64,000 nt of DNA from Cylindrotheca closterium (GCA_933822405.4 CAKOGP040001869.1:888816-952815), one strand, 5' to 3'. Numbered from the stretch's first letter, positions 27,601-36,550 are shown. Notes: generated from the letters alone by a model not told the origin. A program made the numbers and translations.

Positions 27601-28943
27601 CGAATGGCCACCACAATGAATCGTCGATCTATATTATTCCTCCACAATCCCGAAATTTCCGATATGTACTTGTTGGTGTCCAACGCTAATAACAAGGCCT
27701 TGGCCCCTGGATTCCCAATGGCATTCTCAATCAGTCCCAAATACGTCAGCGTTGTATTCCTTTCCAAAACATTGGCCAGAATGATAGCCCCATCATCCCC
27801 AATCGAATTGAACCCCAGATATAGTCTCTCGAGAGTACTATTCGTATTCGATATAATCCCCTTGGCGATCGACTTGACTCCTTCGGCATGTATGACATTC
27901 CCCTCCAAGTTCAAGACACGAAGCGTTCTGTTTCTGGTAAGGAAGGTCTTGATTCCAAACTGATCTTCGTCCAAGTCATAAATTTTGTTATGGCTCAAGT
28001 TCAAAGCAACAATTTTGGTTAATGGATTCTGAGAAAAGGCCTTGAAGATCTTGACCGCACCCATGCTGCTGCATTCATTCTTGGAAATATCAAACTTTTC
28101 CAATGTACTCGAAGTCTCCAGATAATTGCAAATGGACTCCAAGCCCGAATCCCCAATCTTGTTTTCTGTGAGATACAGTTTGGTAAGAGTCATGTCACTG
28201 GCAGCCTCCAATCCTCCTCCCAACAATACGGCTTGCTCATCATCGAGCAAACAATTTTCGAGCATTAGAGTCCGCAAAAAGGTATTCTCTTCAAAAAACG
28301 AAACCAACATGCGCATGTCCGAGGTCCGAATGGCCACTTTACTAAGATCTAATATCGTGATGGATTCATTGCTTGACAATTCTCGAATCGTTGCCTGAAC
28401 AATCGAGAGTGGTATCCGATCGTCCACATGTTTTGGATTCTGGCGGAGTTCCTCCTTGAGTTCTTCCGTGGGGAAACGATGTTCTTGTGGTGGCGTGAGC
28501 GAAAAGACGGTATCATCGTCTCCCAATGGATAACTGTCATCCGCACTGCTCCATCGTTTGGGATATCGCGGTCGTTGAGCATGCTGCGTTCCGTTGGTGG
28601 AAGTAATCCGTCGGACTTGATCCAATGAAAAACAACCTTCGCTCAAACAATACCCCTTGTAGACTTTGTATTTGCCCGTGGTCCTCGATTTGACCGTCAA
28701 GTTTTCCCATTTTGATTTCTTGAACAATTTAAAAGCCTTGCGTTTGATTTTGACGCGGCCACAGAGTGGACACAGCCCGCGTTGGGAACAGAATTCTTCC
28801 AATTCTTCGCCATACAACATGTGTCCACTTTTGATTCGAACTCCGTTGCTGTTCTGAGCCATTTCTTGTTTGGCTTGAACCAGAGACTCGTGAGACATAC
28901 GCCGCTCCATATTGTCGGGAGCTATGGCTTGGCCTGTCGCCAT
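24660..28943 (-). CDS. LRR-CHAT-STAND-UVR-macro protein, copy 2 (CHAT dyad intact, Walker A altered)
   Basis: An intron-free ORF of 1427 residues starts at ATG. The Cys module has the same spacing as copy 1: C52-x5-C58-x2-C61-x37-C99-x4-C104. RNI-type leucine-rich repeats span about 170-450, then a Pro/Ser linker. The CHAT domain (about 567-765) has HFSCHGHPD with His642 and VFVSSCHAHS with Cys684, the two expected catalytic residues 42 apart, so this copy should be a cysteine protease. The STAND domain starts at about 802 (HFVGREVDIYD); its P-loop reads GPPGHGKE, with Glu834 after K833 where Thr/Ser is normal; Walker B LLVVDD is kept. UVR-like helices (YDEAANIKKEMLLLKKK) and a macro-like domain (VVVWANESCALGGN, KGGPAL, GTGNAVIVGP, AVGP) end the protein. 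It is head-to-head with copy 3. Confidence 0.9.
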   Translation of the reverse strand: MATGQAIAPDNMERRMSHESLVQAKQEMAQNSNGVRIKSGHMLYGEELEEFCSQRGLCPLCGRVKIKRKAFKLFKKSKWENLTVKSRTTGKYKVYKGYCLSEGCFSLDQVRRITSTNGTQHAQRPRYPKRWSSADDSYPLGDDDTVFSLTPPQEHRFPTEELKEELRQNPKHVDDRIPLSIVQATIRELSSNESITILDLSKVAIRTSDMRMLVSFFEENTFLRTLMLENCLLDDEQAVLLGGGLEAASDMTLTKLYLTENKIGDSGLESICNYLETSSTLEKFDISKNECSSMGAVKIFKAFSQNPLTKIVALNLSHNKIYDLDEDQFGIKTFLTRNRTLRVLNLEGNVIHAEGVKSIAKGIISNTNSTLERLYLGFNSIGDDGAIILANVLERNTTLTYLGLIENAIGNPGAKALLLALDTNKYISEISGLWRNNIDRRFIVVAIRRLLLASDRIAKRRRQPDNPMEPVRSAPPPRVSIARPAPKQPQPEQPQFPPEDESAVSGDVGFGTLSYAPSIASSVPSQITPDGFPMSPLRNDRNGITSMNGTRSPKKSPKRDPNLPVDRLTIFQSAPLAYFDKIAGAHRGIPLIDYRDEEMVVAQSVSFSVDSTIEVSIKTATPANLSSFLQEKDNRVLHFSCHGHPDYIPLENGFGSLHILPHEGLAKLVAVNGSNLHTVFVSSCHAHSIGQAFVKAGVKHVVCCEREDNFQDPVASEFVQTFYQALARDLTLFQAFESAKKAVAASMHATNKRNLSKRFRLLPEMDEVENFHKVPVFFAGMPPQSPLGFWKKQPQLPKLPKHFVGREVDIYDVLQALRAEDMVRINGPPGHGKESVVAALADYAILRSEAFGVDGVFWLPPMPGVVPVKDSLYGDLCQCVSTLQDAPEDIWDKNERLMECRDRIDIEMENMKPLLVVDDSLISFVSAGAQTGFESFLSHLMNTSAAKVIKVMSGGETPSALSGNSMISSSSKIEEASFEISPLDFRSTAKLYGGISNFISSSGCPAAHTATEFAELAEPPFITRVSMPSSVVSQRRSDLYARMGSGIPAATVAIAQGQSKKAFIELIKIANIPEVHVGTLGALEKTLEKMTRLQTAAIKERNYLRALDLDRIIEEIEEMRPEFPTLEELKMEEEVLKADLAEAIGNKNYDEAANIKKEMLLLKKKISRERTNNNGDSAGEATDRMDEVQLQIKNMIEDVRLEDLDEAVTFVIEGADGTKCNFVIEVGEVYDFQPTYTANGVVVWANESCALGGNPMHDKLLEKGGPALVNDIESLPIVTKTGHGPVRCGTGNAVIVGPEKYGELGTPCLILAVGPLSPHNSEDAVDDDTDILHHIKMMLRSSYRSTLILARHAGLQALALNILTTRKTGKAYHETVQMGLQTLVEEAQFCTVKQYQVMASSPNEAALLAGLMTEMGYQRLSAKTYEL

Positions 28944-29920
28944 ATTGTTGGTATTCGTATTTGGAATGGATGGAACAATGGTGAATTCCGGTTTTGAGGT
29001 TGTTGTTTCGTTGTGGTGGCCAAGAAGGAAACAGTTGCTCTCTCAATTTGTGGAACTAGAAGAGATCAGTCTCGCTCAATCACAAGCCAACTTGATCAAT
29101 GAGGAACACAACTGGTATGAAAGGGAAGGGGATGAAACAGAGCTTTGCAGTGGCTTCCGTAGATGATGATTCACTTCGTATTGGTTTCTCCTCCCCTAAT
29201 CTCTTGTGTCTTGAGCTCGTCAAACACATGCGCGAGCTACATCAGCCGTGAAACGGAAGCTTTTCCTTTGCTGCTTATTTGCTTTGGTGACTTTTGATTG
29301 GCGTATGATTGCCGCATTCGGATTTCATACTTATTGAAGTTGGAATAATGTTAAACAATCGATAGATTCACGCGCGCAAGAGATATGTATCCGACTGATT
29401 TATTGTGCCGTTTTAGTCGACCACAAACGACTGCTTGCTCCGGGTTACATAGTACACCACAAAACTAGCTCAGTTCCAAACAGTCACAGTCATTCCAGAA
29501 AATTTCCATCGACCGACACAGTGCGTAATACCGGTGGATGGACAGGCATGTCGTCACACTATTCAGTAGGGCCTAACGCTTTCCGTATTGGTGGTCATCC
29601 TCGCAATTTTGGAAAACTGAAGGAGCGGTGGTGCGACGAAACGAGGGCAAGCAAACGTTGTAGTTGCATTGGTGTTTAGGTCTCTCTATATAGACACACA
29701 CGCAGTCACGCAGAAGCTGATAAAAGGCAGAAAGACAAGTCAACAACTTTGGGAAACTCTTTCTTGGTGGTGAAGAAAGAAAGAAAGAAAGAAGCAAGCT
29801 AACAATATTTCTGAAGAGTCATCCTGAAACAGCGTTCGTTCGTATTGGCTCTTTTACTATTCGAATCGCTTCCGTATTGATTGATTGATTGACTGACTGC
29901 GAGTTCGCTAAACAAACAAA
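28944..29920. promoter_or_regulatory. Shared divergent promoter region of LRR-CHAT copies 2 and 3
   Basis: These 977 bp separate the start codons of two paralogous genes facing away from each other, so both promoters lie here. Towards copy 3 a TATA-like TATATA occurs at 29687-29692; a (GAAA)n run follows at about 29773-29793, and a GATT repeat at about 29878-29895. No ORF with features was found. Whether the two genes are co-regulated is not shown by the sequence. Confidence 0.5.
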
Positions 29921-32900
29921 ATGGCAGAGCCAGAGGCACAATCGTCAACGAATCCAGAAAGCTCCAATGGCTTCCCAGTAGTCTCCTTTCTGGAAATTGA
30001 AGGCCGTGTCCTTTCAGGGGAAGAGTTTGAGGAGTATTGCAAAGACCACGGACTCTGCCGACGTTGTGCCAATGTTCGCACGCATCGACGTGTCATTAAA
30101 CTATTTGGAAGAGGCAAGAAATGGGAACCCATGACATTGCACGATGAAGAAACTGGAGAATACAGCGTCTACAAGGGATATTGCCTCAAACCCAATTGTT
30201 ATACCTTGGGACAAGCCAAACGCTTGACGGGGGAGGCTGGCACCAAGGACTCTCGGGACAAGCGCCGCAAAAAACTCAAAATGAAAATGTTGCGCAAGTC
30301 CGACAAGAATCGCCCCGAACGGCGCAAAACTCGGGCGGATCCGGAAACGGGAAGTATCATGAGTACCATGGACGATGATATGTCCATCATGTCTGGCATG
30401 TCGGATTTGAGTGGAATTTCCAGTGCTTCCGGCCGATCCTCAAGGAGTTCTCGGAGTGGCTTGTCAGGAATTGCCAGTACCTTTCGCAAAAAGAAGCGAC
30501 GGGGTTCTGGCTTTTCTCTCACGGATTCTGTTTCCAGTTTTACGGACTTTTCCGATGACGATACCATTGATACTACCCAAACTCCCATGCCATTGAAACC
30601 CGTAGTCCCTGGAGAAGTCAATCCTATCATCTCACAACGTCTCGAGCAATTGGTAAAGCATGATTACTTTGCTGTCCTAGACATGACCAAGGTGGAATTG
30701 AGACCTGAAGATGTGGATGCGATTGTTGCGGCCATGGGACAAACCAAGACCTTGGATACCATTGTCTTGAACAAGTGCCGATTGCGGGACGATGGTTTGA
30801 TCAAGATTGCGAACGCCCTTGAACAAGCCAATCACATAAATATCCGATCCTTTAGCTGTCGACAGAACCGTATTGGAAACAAGGGAGTCACGGCTCTGTC
30901 CTTTTTGTTTTCCAAATCCGAGACGCTGGAAACCTTGGATTTGTCGGAAAACTCGATCAGTAGCAAGGGTGCAGCCAATATCCTTTCGGCGTTTTCGTCC
31001 AACCCCAAGCCAGTCTTGAGTAACTTGAACCTAAGTCAAAATGAAATTTGGGACATGGACGATGGTTCGTTCTTGCGTTCCAACACCACTCTCAAGATTT
31101 TTAACCTCGATGGAAACTTTATGCACGACGAAGGAGCGGAGCAAATTGCCAACGCGATTGCTGCCAACAAACAAAGTGTCATTGAAAAGCTGTACCTAGG
31201 ATGGAATGGAATCAGTGATGATGGAGCGATTGCACTGGCTCGAATGATGGAGGCCAATGAGACTCTGCAAGTCTTGGGACTGGCCGAGAATGATATCAGC
31301 AATACGGGTGCCAGAGCCATATTAAGTGCCCTGGCCATCAATACCAGCGTCCGTGAGATTTCTGGTTTGTACCACAACCAAATTGATCGCAAATTTATCA
31401 TTGTGGCAATCAAGCGACTACTTCATCGTTACGGCGAACGTACAGGACAAGCTCCCCCCACTGAACAGGCCGCTGACGAGGGCGAGACCTCGGATCATTC
31501 GGTCGGCTGGGCTCAGCAAATCTATTCGGACGAACGTCACTTTGATGAAAAGGAAGAAGAACAAGATCAAGGGCCTAGCATTGCATTGGAAGCCATTGAA
31601 CATTGGGACTGGGGTACCTTTGGAATTGAAGAGATTGAAGCTTCGAGAAGTCCACCCTCAGCGGTCATGCCGGACGTGCCGGATAGGGTACCTTCCCCAG
31701 CAGTGGAACCTGAAGCCACCAAAGAGGTTGAACCCGAAGAACTTGTTGAGGTCGCTCCCAATTTGCCAATAGATCGTTTGACGGTGTTTCAATCAGCACC
31801 ACTAGCATACTTTGATCGAAAAACATCGGAGCATATTGCAATTCCCATTTTTGATTTCCAATACGAGGCGGATGCCATTGAAGATGCTCTGGCAAATCCC
31901 GAAGCCTTGGGAGGTGTCATTGAACTGAATGTGGAAAATGTCACAGCTGGACGATTCAAGGTTTCTTTCTTGCAAGGAACCTCGCCCATTATGCACTTTT
32001 CGGGGATTGGTCATGATAGCTGTTTGGCTTTGGAGAATGGATTTGGTTACATGCAAGCGCTGCCAACCACTGATTTGATGCGATTTGTCAAGAATGGAGA
32101 AGGCAAGGTCAAGGTAGTGGTCGTTCACACGTGTTACGCTCGAGCCATGGCTGATGCTTTTATTGAAGCTGGTGTTCCACATGTGGTCTGTCTTCAGCGA
32201 GACACTGCCTTCCGGGATGAAGGACCCGTCGAGTTTGCCCAGGCCTTTTACACTGCCTTGGCCAGCCACAAGACTTTGCAGCAAGCCTTCAACGAAGGTG
32301 TGGATACTGTCAAGCGATCAAGCAATGTCAAGGTGACTGGTAACATTGCCCAGCAATACTGTCTTCTGCCCGAAAAACCAGCCAATGATCCATACCACAA
32401 TGTTGACGTATTTTACCAACGGCCAATGCCAAAATTGTCTCCTCCACCGGAAGTCTTTTCGCCACCTCTTCCCGAAGTTCCCGAACATTTTGTCGGCAGA
32501 GAAGTCGACATGTACGAAGTCTTGGAATCATTGCGCGTGGACGATGTCGTCCGCGTGGGCGGTGCCGTCGGATGCGGAAAGGCCAGTTGTATTTCCGCCG
32601 TTGCCCGGTACATTTTGGAACGGCCGAAGTCTTTCAAGATTGATTCCGTCTACTGGCTTCCAGCACCCGAGTCAGCCGAAAAGGAGGAAGATGAAATATA
32701 CGAAGATCTTTGTTTCTTGATCGAAATGACGATAAATTCAGAGGATCAAATATGGGAAGAACCAGAATTCGCGCAAAGAAGAGATCGGGTGACTTCTGCA
32801 CTAGCCGATATGCGAAGCATTCTTGTCATTGATGGACGAATGTTCACCACAGAAGCCTCGGGAGAGAATTTGGAAATGATTCTAACTCATCTGTTGAATG

Positions 32901-34378
32901 AGGTCAGCATGAAGATTGTCTTAATCACTGCCATGGAGGCATCCAAGTCTTCCAAGACCAAGACGTCTCGACAAGAAGAAACCATGGTCAATATTGGTCC
33001 TCTCGATCTGAAATCATCAGCTCTGCTCTTTGGAAACTTGAGCGAGGTGATCTCAAGGTCTGGAAACCCGATTGTACACACTGCAGAAGAGTTCGCCGAC
33101 TGCATTGTTCCACCGTCAATTGCGAAAATAGCATCTTCGGACGAAAAGCAGAAATTGGAATCAAATCGTAGCAACAAACTATACGAAATTCTTGGAGGCG
33201 GAAATCCAACCGAGATTGCAAAATCGGCTTCTGCCTTCACGGAAATTGACCTGCGAAATTTGCTGCGGTTTGCCAAGAGGCCCGAAATCCAAGTTGATTC
33301 CGGCGCTGCCCTGGAAGAGGAGATTTTGAAGTATACCACGTTGAAGAAGAAGGCCATTGATGGAAAGAATTATGCCCGAGCTTATGACTTTACCGATGCG
33401 ATAGAAGAATTAGAGGGTCTGCGGCCAAAATTCCCAAACGTTGAAGATCTTGCCAAGAAAGAGGCAGAATACAAGGAGAAGTTCAAGAAGTATTTAAAGA
33501 TGAAAAAGTACAACGAGGCAAATGCAATCAAGCGAAAGATCCTTGAACTGAAGAAGACAGCACTCAGGGAGAAGCATGCCAAGGCCGAAGACGCGAAGAA
33601 CGCAGTCGCTTTGACTAATGGGGACTCCAACGGAAAGAAAAATTTCTACGAGATCGATAAGCTCTTTTCGCAATTGCGATTAGACCAACCCATTACCGCG
33701 ATGGATGTCTCGGGCACACTATCGGATAACAGCGGCGAAGCTACACTGAAGATTCCAAGGGTGGGAGGTTTCTGCAATCTCAATATCACAATGGGATCTG
33801 TGTTTGATTTGGCATATGAGGACGGAACAAGCGGGATTGTATATTGGACCAACGAATGCTGTGATATGGCAGTTGATGACGATGGTAAAAAGATTCTTGA
33901 GGCTGGGGGAGAATCATTCCAGACAGCCATGCAGTCACTAGATGTTCAGGCCACAACTGATTGGGGCCCAGTCAAGTGCCCTACTGGTGAGGCGGTCGGC
34001 ATTGGACCGCTTTCATTTAGCACTTTGCAAGCCAAATTTGTCTTCCTTGCTGTTGGGCCATTGTCACCATCAAACGATGATACCGAATGGGATGATTCGG
34101 ATTTGAATGGAATCCAAATCTTGGAAACTGAAATAAGGGCGTCGTATCGCTCGTCTCTGCAACTCATTGCGCAGACAGGTGTCAACGATGTCGGCATACC
34201 TACACTGACGTCAAATCCAACGGGAAATGCATATGAAAGAACGCTGTGGATTGGATTGAAGACAATAGTTGAAGAAGCCAAGAGTACGGAATTGCGTTCG
34301 ATTGATCTGTGTACAGCGTCGCATCAAGAAGCAAACCTACTGCTCAAAATGGCACTGGCATTGGGTTTGTCTGTATGA
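29921..34378 (+). CDS. LRR-CHAT-STAND-UVR-macro protein, copy 3 (CHAT His lost, Walker A altered)
   Basis: An intron-free ORF of 1485 residues starts at ATG. The Cys module is C40-x5-C46-x2-C49-x38-C88-x4-C93. A basic linker and Ser-rich stretch (about 108-200) precede RNI-type leucine-rich repeats (about 235-510). The CHAT domain (about 619-815) keeps Cys738 (VVVHTCYARA), but the His position is Ile696 (HFSGIGHDS instead of HFSCHGHPD), so catalysis is not expected. The STAND domain begins at about 856 (HFVGREVDMYE) with P-loop GAVGCGKA (K887, Ala888 in place of Thr/Ser) and Walker B ILVID. Lys/Glu-rich UVR-like helices (YNEANAIKRKILELKK) and a macro-like domain (IVYWTNECC, AGG, CPTGEAVGIGP, AVGP, GIPTLTS) follow. 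In this copy the macro loop AGGPxL has become AGGESF. Confidence 0.88.
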   Translation: MAEPEAQSSTNPESSNGFPVVSFLEIEGRVLSGEEFEEYCKDHGLCRRCANVRTHRRVIKLFGRGKKWEPMTLHDEETGEYSVYKGYCLKPNCYTLGQAKRLTGEAGTKDSRDKRRKKLKMKMLRKSDKNRPERRKTRADPETGSIMSTMDDDMSIMSGMSDLSGISSASGRSSRSSRSGLSGIASTFRKKKRRGSGFSLTDSVSSFTDFSDDDTIDTTQTPMPLKPVVPGEVNPIISQRLEQLVKHDYFAVLDMTKVELRPEDVDAIVAAMGQTKTLDTIVLNKCRLRDDGLIKIANALEQANHINIRSFSCRQNRIGNKGVTALSFLFSKSETLETLDLSENSISSKGAANILSAFSSNPKPVLSNLNLSQNEIWDMDDGSFLRSNTTLKIFNLDGNFMHDEGAEQIANAIAANKQSVIEKLYLGWNGISDDGAIALARMMEANETLQVLGLAENDISNTGARAILSALAINTSVREISGLYHNQIDRKFIIVAIKRLLHRYGERTGQAPPTEQAADEGETSDHSVGWAQQIYSDERHFDEKEEEQDQGPSIALEAIEHWDWGTFGIEEIEASRSPPSAVMPDVPDRVPSPAVEPEATKEVEPEELVEVAPNLPIDRLTVFQSAPLAYFDRKTSEHIAIPIFDFQYEADAIEDALANPEALGGVIELNVENVTAGRFKVSFLQGTSPIMHFSGIGHDSCLALENGFGYMQALPTTDLMRFVKNGEGKVKVVVVHTCYARAMADAFIEAGVPHVVCLQRDTAFRDEGPVEFAQAFYTALASHKTLQQAFNEGVDTVKRSSNVKVTGNIAQQYCLLPEKPANDPYHNVDVFYQRPMPKLSPPPEVFSPPLPEVPEHFVGREVDMYEVLESLRVDDVVRVGGAVGCGKASCISAVARYILERPKSFKIDSVYWLPAPESAEKEEDEIYEDLCFLIEMTINSEDQIWEEPEFAQRRDRVTSALADMRSILVIDGRMFTTEASGENLEMILTHLLNEVSMKIVLITAMEASKSSKTKTSRQEETMVNIGPLDLKSSALLFGNLSEVISRSGNPIVHTAEEFADCIVPPSIAKIASSDEKQKLESNRSNKLYEILGGGNPTEIAKSASAFTEIDLRNLLRFAKRPEIQVDSGAALEEEILKYTTLKKKAIDGKNYARAYDFTDAIEELEGLRPKFPNVEDLAKKEAEYKEKFKKYLKMKKYNEANAIKRKILELKKTALREKHAKAEDAKNAVALTNGDSNGKKNFYEIDKLFSQLRLDQPITAMDVSGTLSDNSGEATLKIPRVGGFCNLNITMGSVFDLAYEDGTSGIVYWTNECCDMAVDDDGKKILEAGGESFQTAMQSLDVQATTDWGPVKCPTGEAVGIGPLSFSTLQAKFVFLAVGPLSPSNDDTEWDDSDLNGIQILETEIRASYRSSLQLIAQTGVNDVGIPTLTSNPTGNAYERTLWIGLKTIVEEAKSTELRSIDLCTASHQEANLLLKMALALGLSV

Positions 34379-34553
34379 TAAAATGCTCTCATATCTCGGT
34401 GTTAATTGGATCGTAGTGCTATGTGGCTATAAATTGCAGTCAAAATATTTTAGACCCTATGTTTGTTCGTTCATTTGCTAAAGTGGGTAGTGGTGACTGA
34501 CTCATGAGCCGTGAATTAATCAATCGTTCCGTCAAGGATGGAGGTTCTATATG

Positions 34554-35399
34554 CTATAGTAGCTTTGGAAATCCATTCCGATCGATTTCTGTCTTGTTTC
34601 GATCCGACTTCTTGGGCCTTGAACTTGACCCAGAGGGACCAGAGTCGAGCGATACTCTGGGCTCGTACGCGTCGTCACCATCCATCGGCCCCCATGATAA
34701 CGAGTCAAAGGATTCTATTAGAGCATAATTTGGAAGAGGCTCTTCATCAAGCGAAAGAGGATTGAATGAATCCACAAATTGCATGACACGAGCAGACAAC
34801 TGACTCTGTATGCGTTCTTCTTTCGCTTGCCGACTGTTGCTGTTGTTGCTGTTGTTGGCTGGAGCAACAGACTTGTTTTCTTCCGCTTGATCGAGACTTG
34901 GCGCTGGCTTTCTTGAGCTGGCTTCATCGGGCACTGACAAACTTGAGGGGGCACTGCCCACTTGATCGAGGCTTGGCCTTTGCCCTCCTGAAATGTCTTC
35001 CTTGGACACCGATAAATTTGCTGGGGCGCTTCCAAATCTTCTGTGTGATTTGAGTCGCCTCCTCGACCGAGAATACCTTGGTGGATGCAACTGTTCTTCG
35101 TTCGCAAGATCCGACAAAATCGATGCAGCGCTTCCATCCGAAGCGTGTGCGCTATGCGGAGAGACGACGAAATGGGCATTTTCAGTTTCAGTAGATGCTG
35201 TGCTTAAAATTGTGATGGTCACTTGGTGCTCCAGACTACTGTCTTCGGCCTTCCAATAATCATCATCGGATCGCATTGGTAGGGCGAGTCCAAGCTTAGC
35301 AATGTCCTTCCACTTTCTGGAAATATGCTGAATTTTCTGAGACCTAGTCATCATGGATGCTACAGGATAGGCTCCTCGGAATTGTACCATTCCGAACAT
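34554..35399 (-). CDS. Ser-rich protein of unknown function
   Basis: The ORF has 281 residues, starts at ATG and is followed by an N gap. It is rich in Ser, Pro, Asp and Glu and probably disordered. Two imperfect internal repeats of about 30 residues share the pattern SAP..LSV........PSLDQ (around residues 120-175), and there is a short poly-Asn/Ser run. The first about 23 codons lie in the 127-bp segment that is duplicated across the gap, so the start and upstream exons, if any, are uncertain. No family was recognised. Confidence 0.5.
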   Translation of the reverse strand: MFGMVQFRGAYPVASMMTRSQKIQHISRKWKDIAKLGLALPMRSDDDYWKAEDSSLEHQVTITILSTASTETENAHFVVSPHSAHASDGSAASILSDLANEEQLHPPRYSRSRRRLKSHRRFGSAPANLSVSKEDISGGQRPSLDQVGSAPSSLSVPDEASSRKPAPSLDQAEENKSVAPANNSNNSNSRQAKEERIQSQLSARVMQFVDSFNPLSLDEEPLPNYALIESFDSLSWGPMDGDDAYEPRVSLDSGPSGSSSRPKKSDRNKTEIDRNGFPKLL

Positions 35400-35456
35400 T
35401 ATATTAGAGACTCACAACAGGGAAGGAATGGGCCGACATGGATTCCTCAAAACCTG
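35330..35456 (+). repeat. 127-bp exact direct repeat, left of N gap
   Basis: The 127 bases before the N gap are identical to the 127 bases after it (35467-35593). This pattern arises when two contig ends that overlap are scaffolded with a gap instead of being merged. Confidence 0.95.
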
Positions 35457-35466
35457 NNNNNNNNNN
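35457..35466. other. Assembly gap (10 N)
   Basis: Ten N lie between two identical 127-bp segments. The gap is probably false, and the two copies are probably one sequence. Confidence 0.97.
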
Positions 35467-35593
35467 GAATTTTCTGAGACCTAGTCATCATGGATGCTAC
35501 AGGATAGGCTCCTCGGAATTGTACCATTCCGAACATTATATTAGAGACTCACAACAGGGAAGGAATGGGCCGACATGGATTCCTCAAAACCTG
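35467..35593 (+). repeat. 127-bp exact direct repeat, right of N gap
   Basis: This is the second copy of the segment at 35330-35456. The sequence from here to 36019 holds no supported gene and probably contains the divergent promoters of the genes at 35399 and 36020. Confidence 0.95.
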
Positions 35594-36019
35594 GCATTCA
35601 TTCAAAACTATAGTTTTGACATTGACTCCGGCAAACTTGAAAGATTGTTCCCATTGGTGGTGTAGTAGACGAATCTTTGGTACTTGTACTCGTGTGCGTT
35701 TCACAAGTCTCATTGCCGTTTGAATTGTTTGAATTCATCGAAAAGTGTGCCAGACGGTTTCAAGATTGGCATCCATCTTCATGTGCAACCGTTTCAACAT
35801 ATTTCATGCGCGGCAATCAGATTTTGTGGGTTGCCATCAGCGATCAAAGTGACGTCACATATGATGGATTTCATCTCCACCCGACGATGGATGGTGCATC
35901 GCAATAATACTCCCATCAACAATGGTTCATCAAAACCTGAACAAAGACGATTGCCTCCAGCAGAAGAATGAAACCATTCCAAAAAAACAGCGAGACAAAA
36001 AGACAGAAAGTTGTGAAGC

Positions 36020-36550
36020 ATGGTTTGCAACATCCTAAAGATCTACAATTGCATGAACAGTCGAAGTCACGAAAAAGAGTGCTGGGAACCGTTGAACTGC
36101 ACCATCGAAACTCGAGATGATGACGATGTTCCTCTATTCTTTACTCAAGACGATCCCAGATCACCCTCTAGGAAGTCGTTCGGAAGACCGGGACGACATG
36201 CGTTGAAGAAGTCCATCTCAACAAGACGCTTGAAGAAAGTGTTTGGCATGTTTCATTTTCCGATGCACAAACCCACTCACATGGGCTACCAAGAACACGG
36301 AATGTCATTTCACGAAGACGGATCCGACACGAGCGAAAGTTACATCTATGATTTATCTATCGAGAAAAGTGATAGCTGGATGTCCTTTTCGGAAGACGGA
36401 TATTCTTGCGATGCATCGCCGGCACAATTCAACGCGCTGGAGATTTCGGATCTATCGGACTTATCGGCATCATTGTCGTCATCGTCGTCGACACCGTCAT
36501 CATCGGAAGAGTTCAGTTTTGACGATTTGCGAACATTGTATTCTATCTAG
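36020..36550 (+). CDS. Small acidic Ser-rich protein of unknown function
   Basis: The ORF has 176 residues from an ATG. The N-terminal half is basic (RKSFGRPGRHALKKSISTRRLKK); the C-terminal half is strongly acidic and Ser-rich (ISDLSDLSASLSSSSSTPSSSEEFSFDDL). No signal peptide, membrane segment or known domain was seen. It follows the gap region, and an unplaced upstream exon is possible. Codon use is compatible with a gene, but the support is only the length of the frame. Confidence 0.45.
   Translation: MVCNILKIYNCMNSRSHEKECWEPLNCTIETRDDDDVPLFFTQDDPRSPSRKSFGRPGRHALKKSISTRRLKKVFGMFHFPMHKPTHMGYQEHGMSFHEDGSDTSESYIYDLSIEKSDSWMSFSEDGYSCDASPAQFNALEISDLSDLSASLSSSSSTPSSSEEFSFDDLRTLYSI

Noticed and set aside
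27259..27963. A 234-codon ORF on the plus strand
   Set aside because: It is antisense to the leucine-rich repeats and linker of LRR-CHAT copy 2; codon use favours the minus-strand gene.
7012..34378. Bacterial contamination as the source of the CHAT/macro genes
   Set aside because: They are embedded among intron-containing eukaryotic genes, share local codon use and show diatom-like Ser/Lys linkers; no bacterial operon structure is seen.
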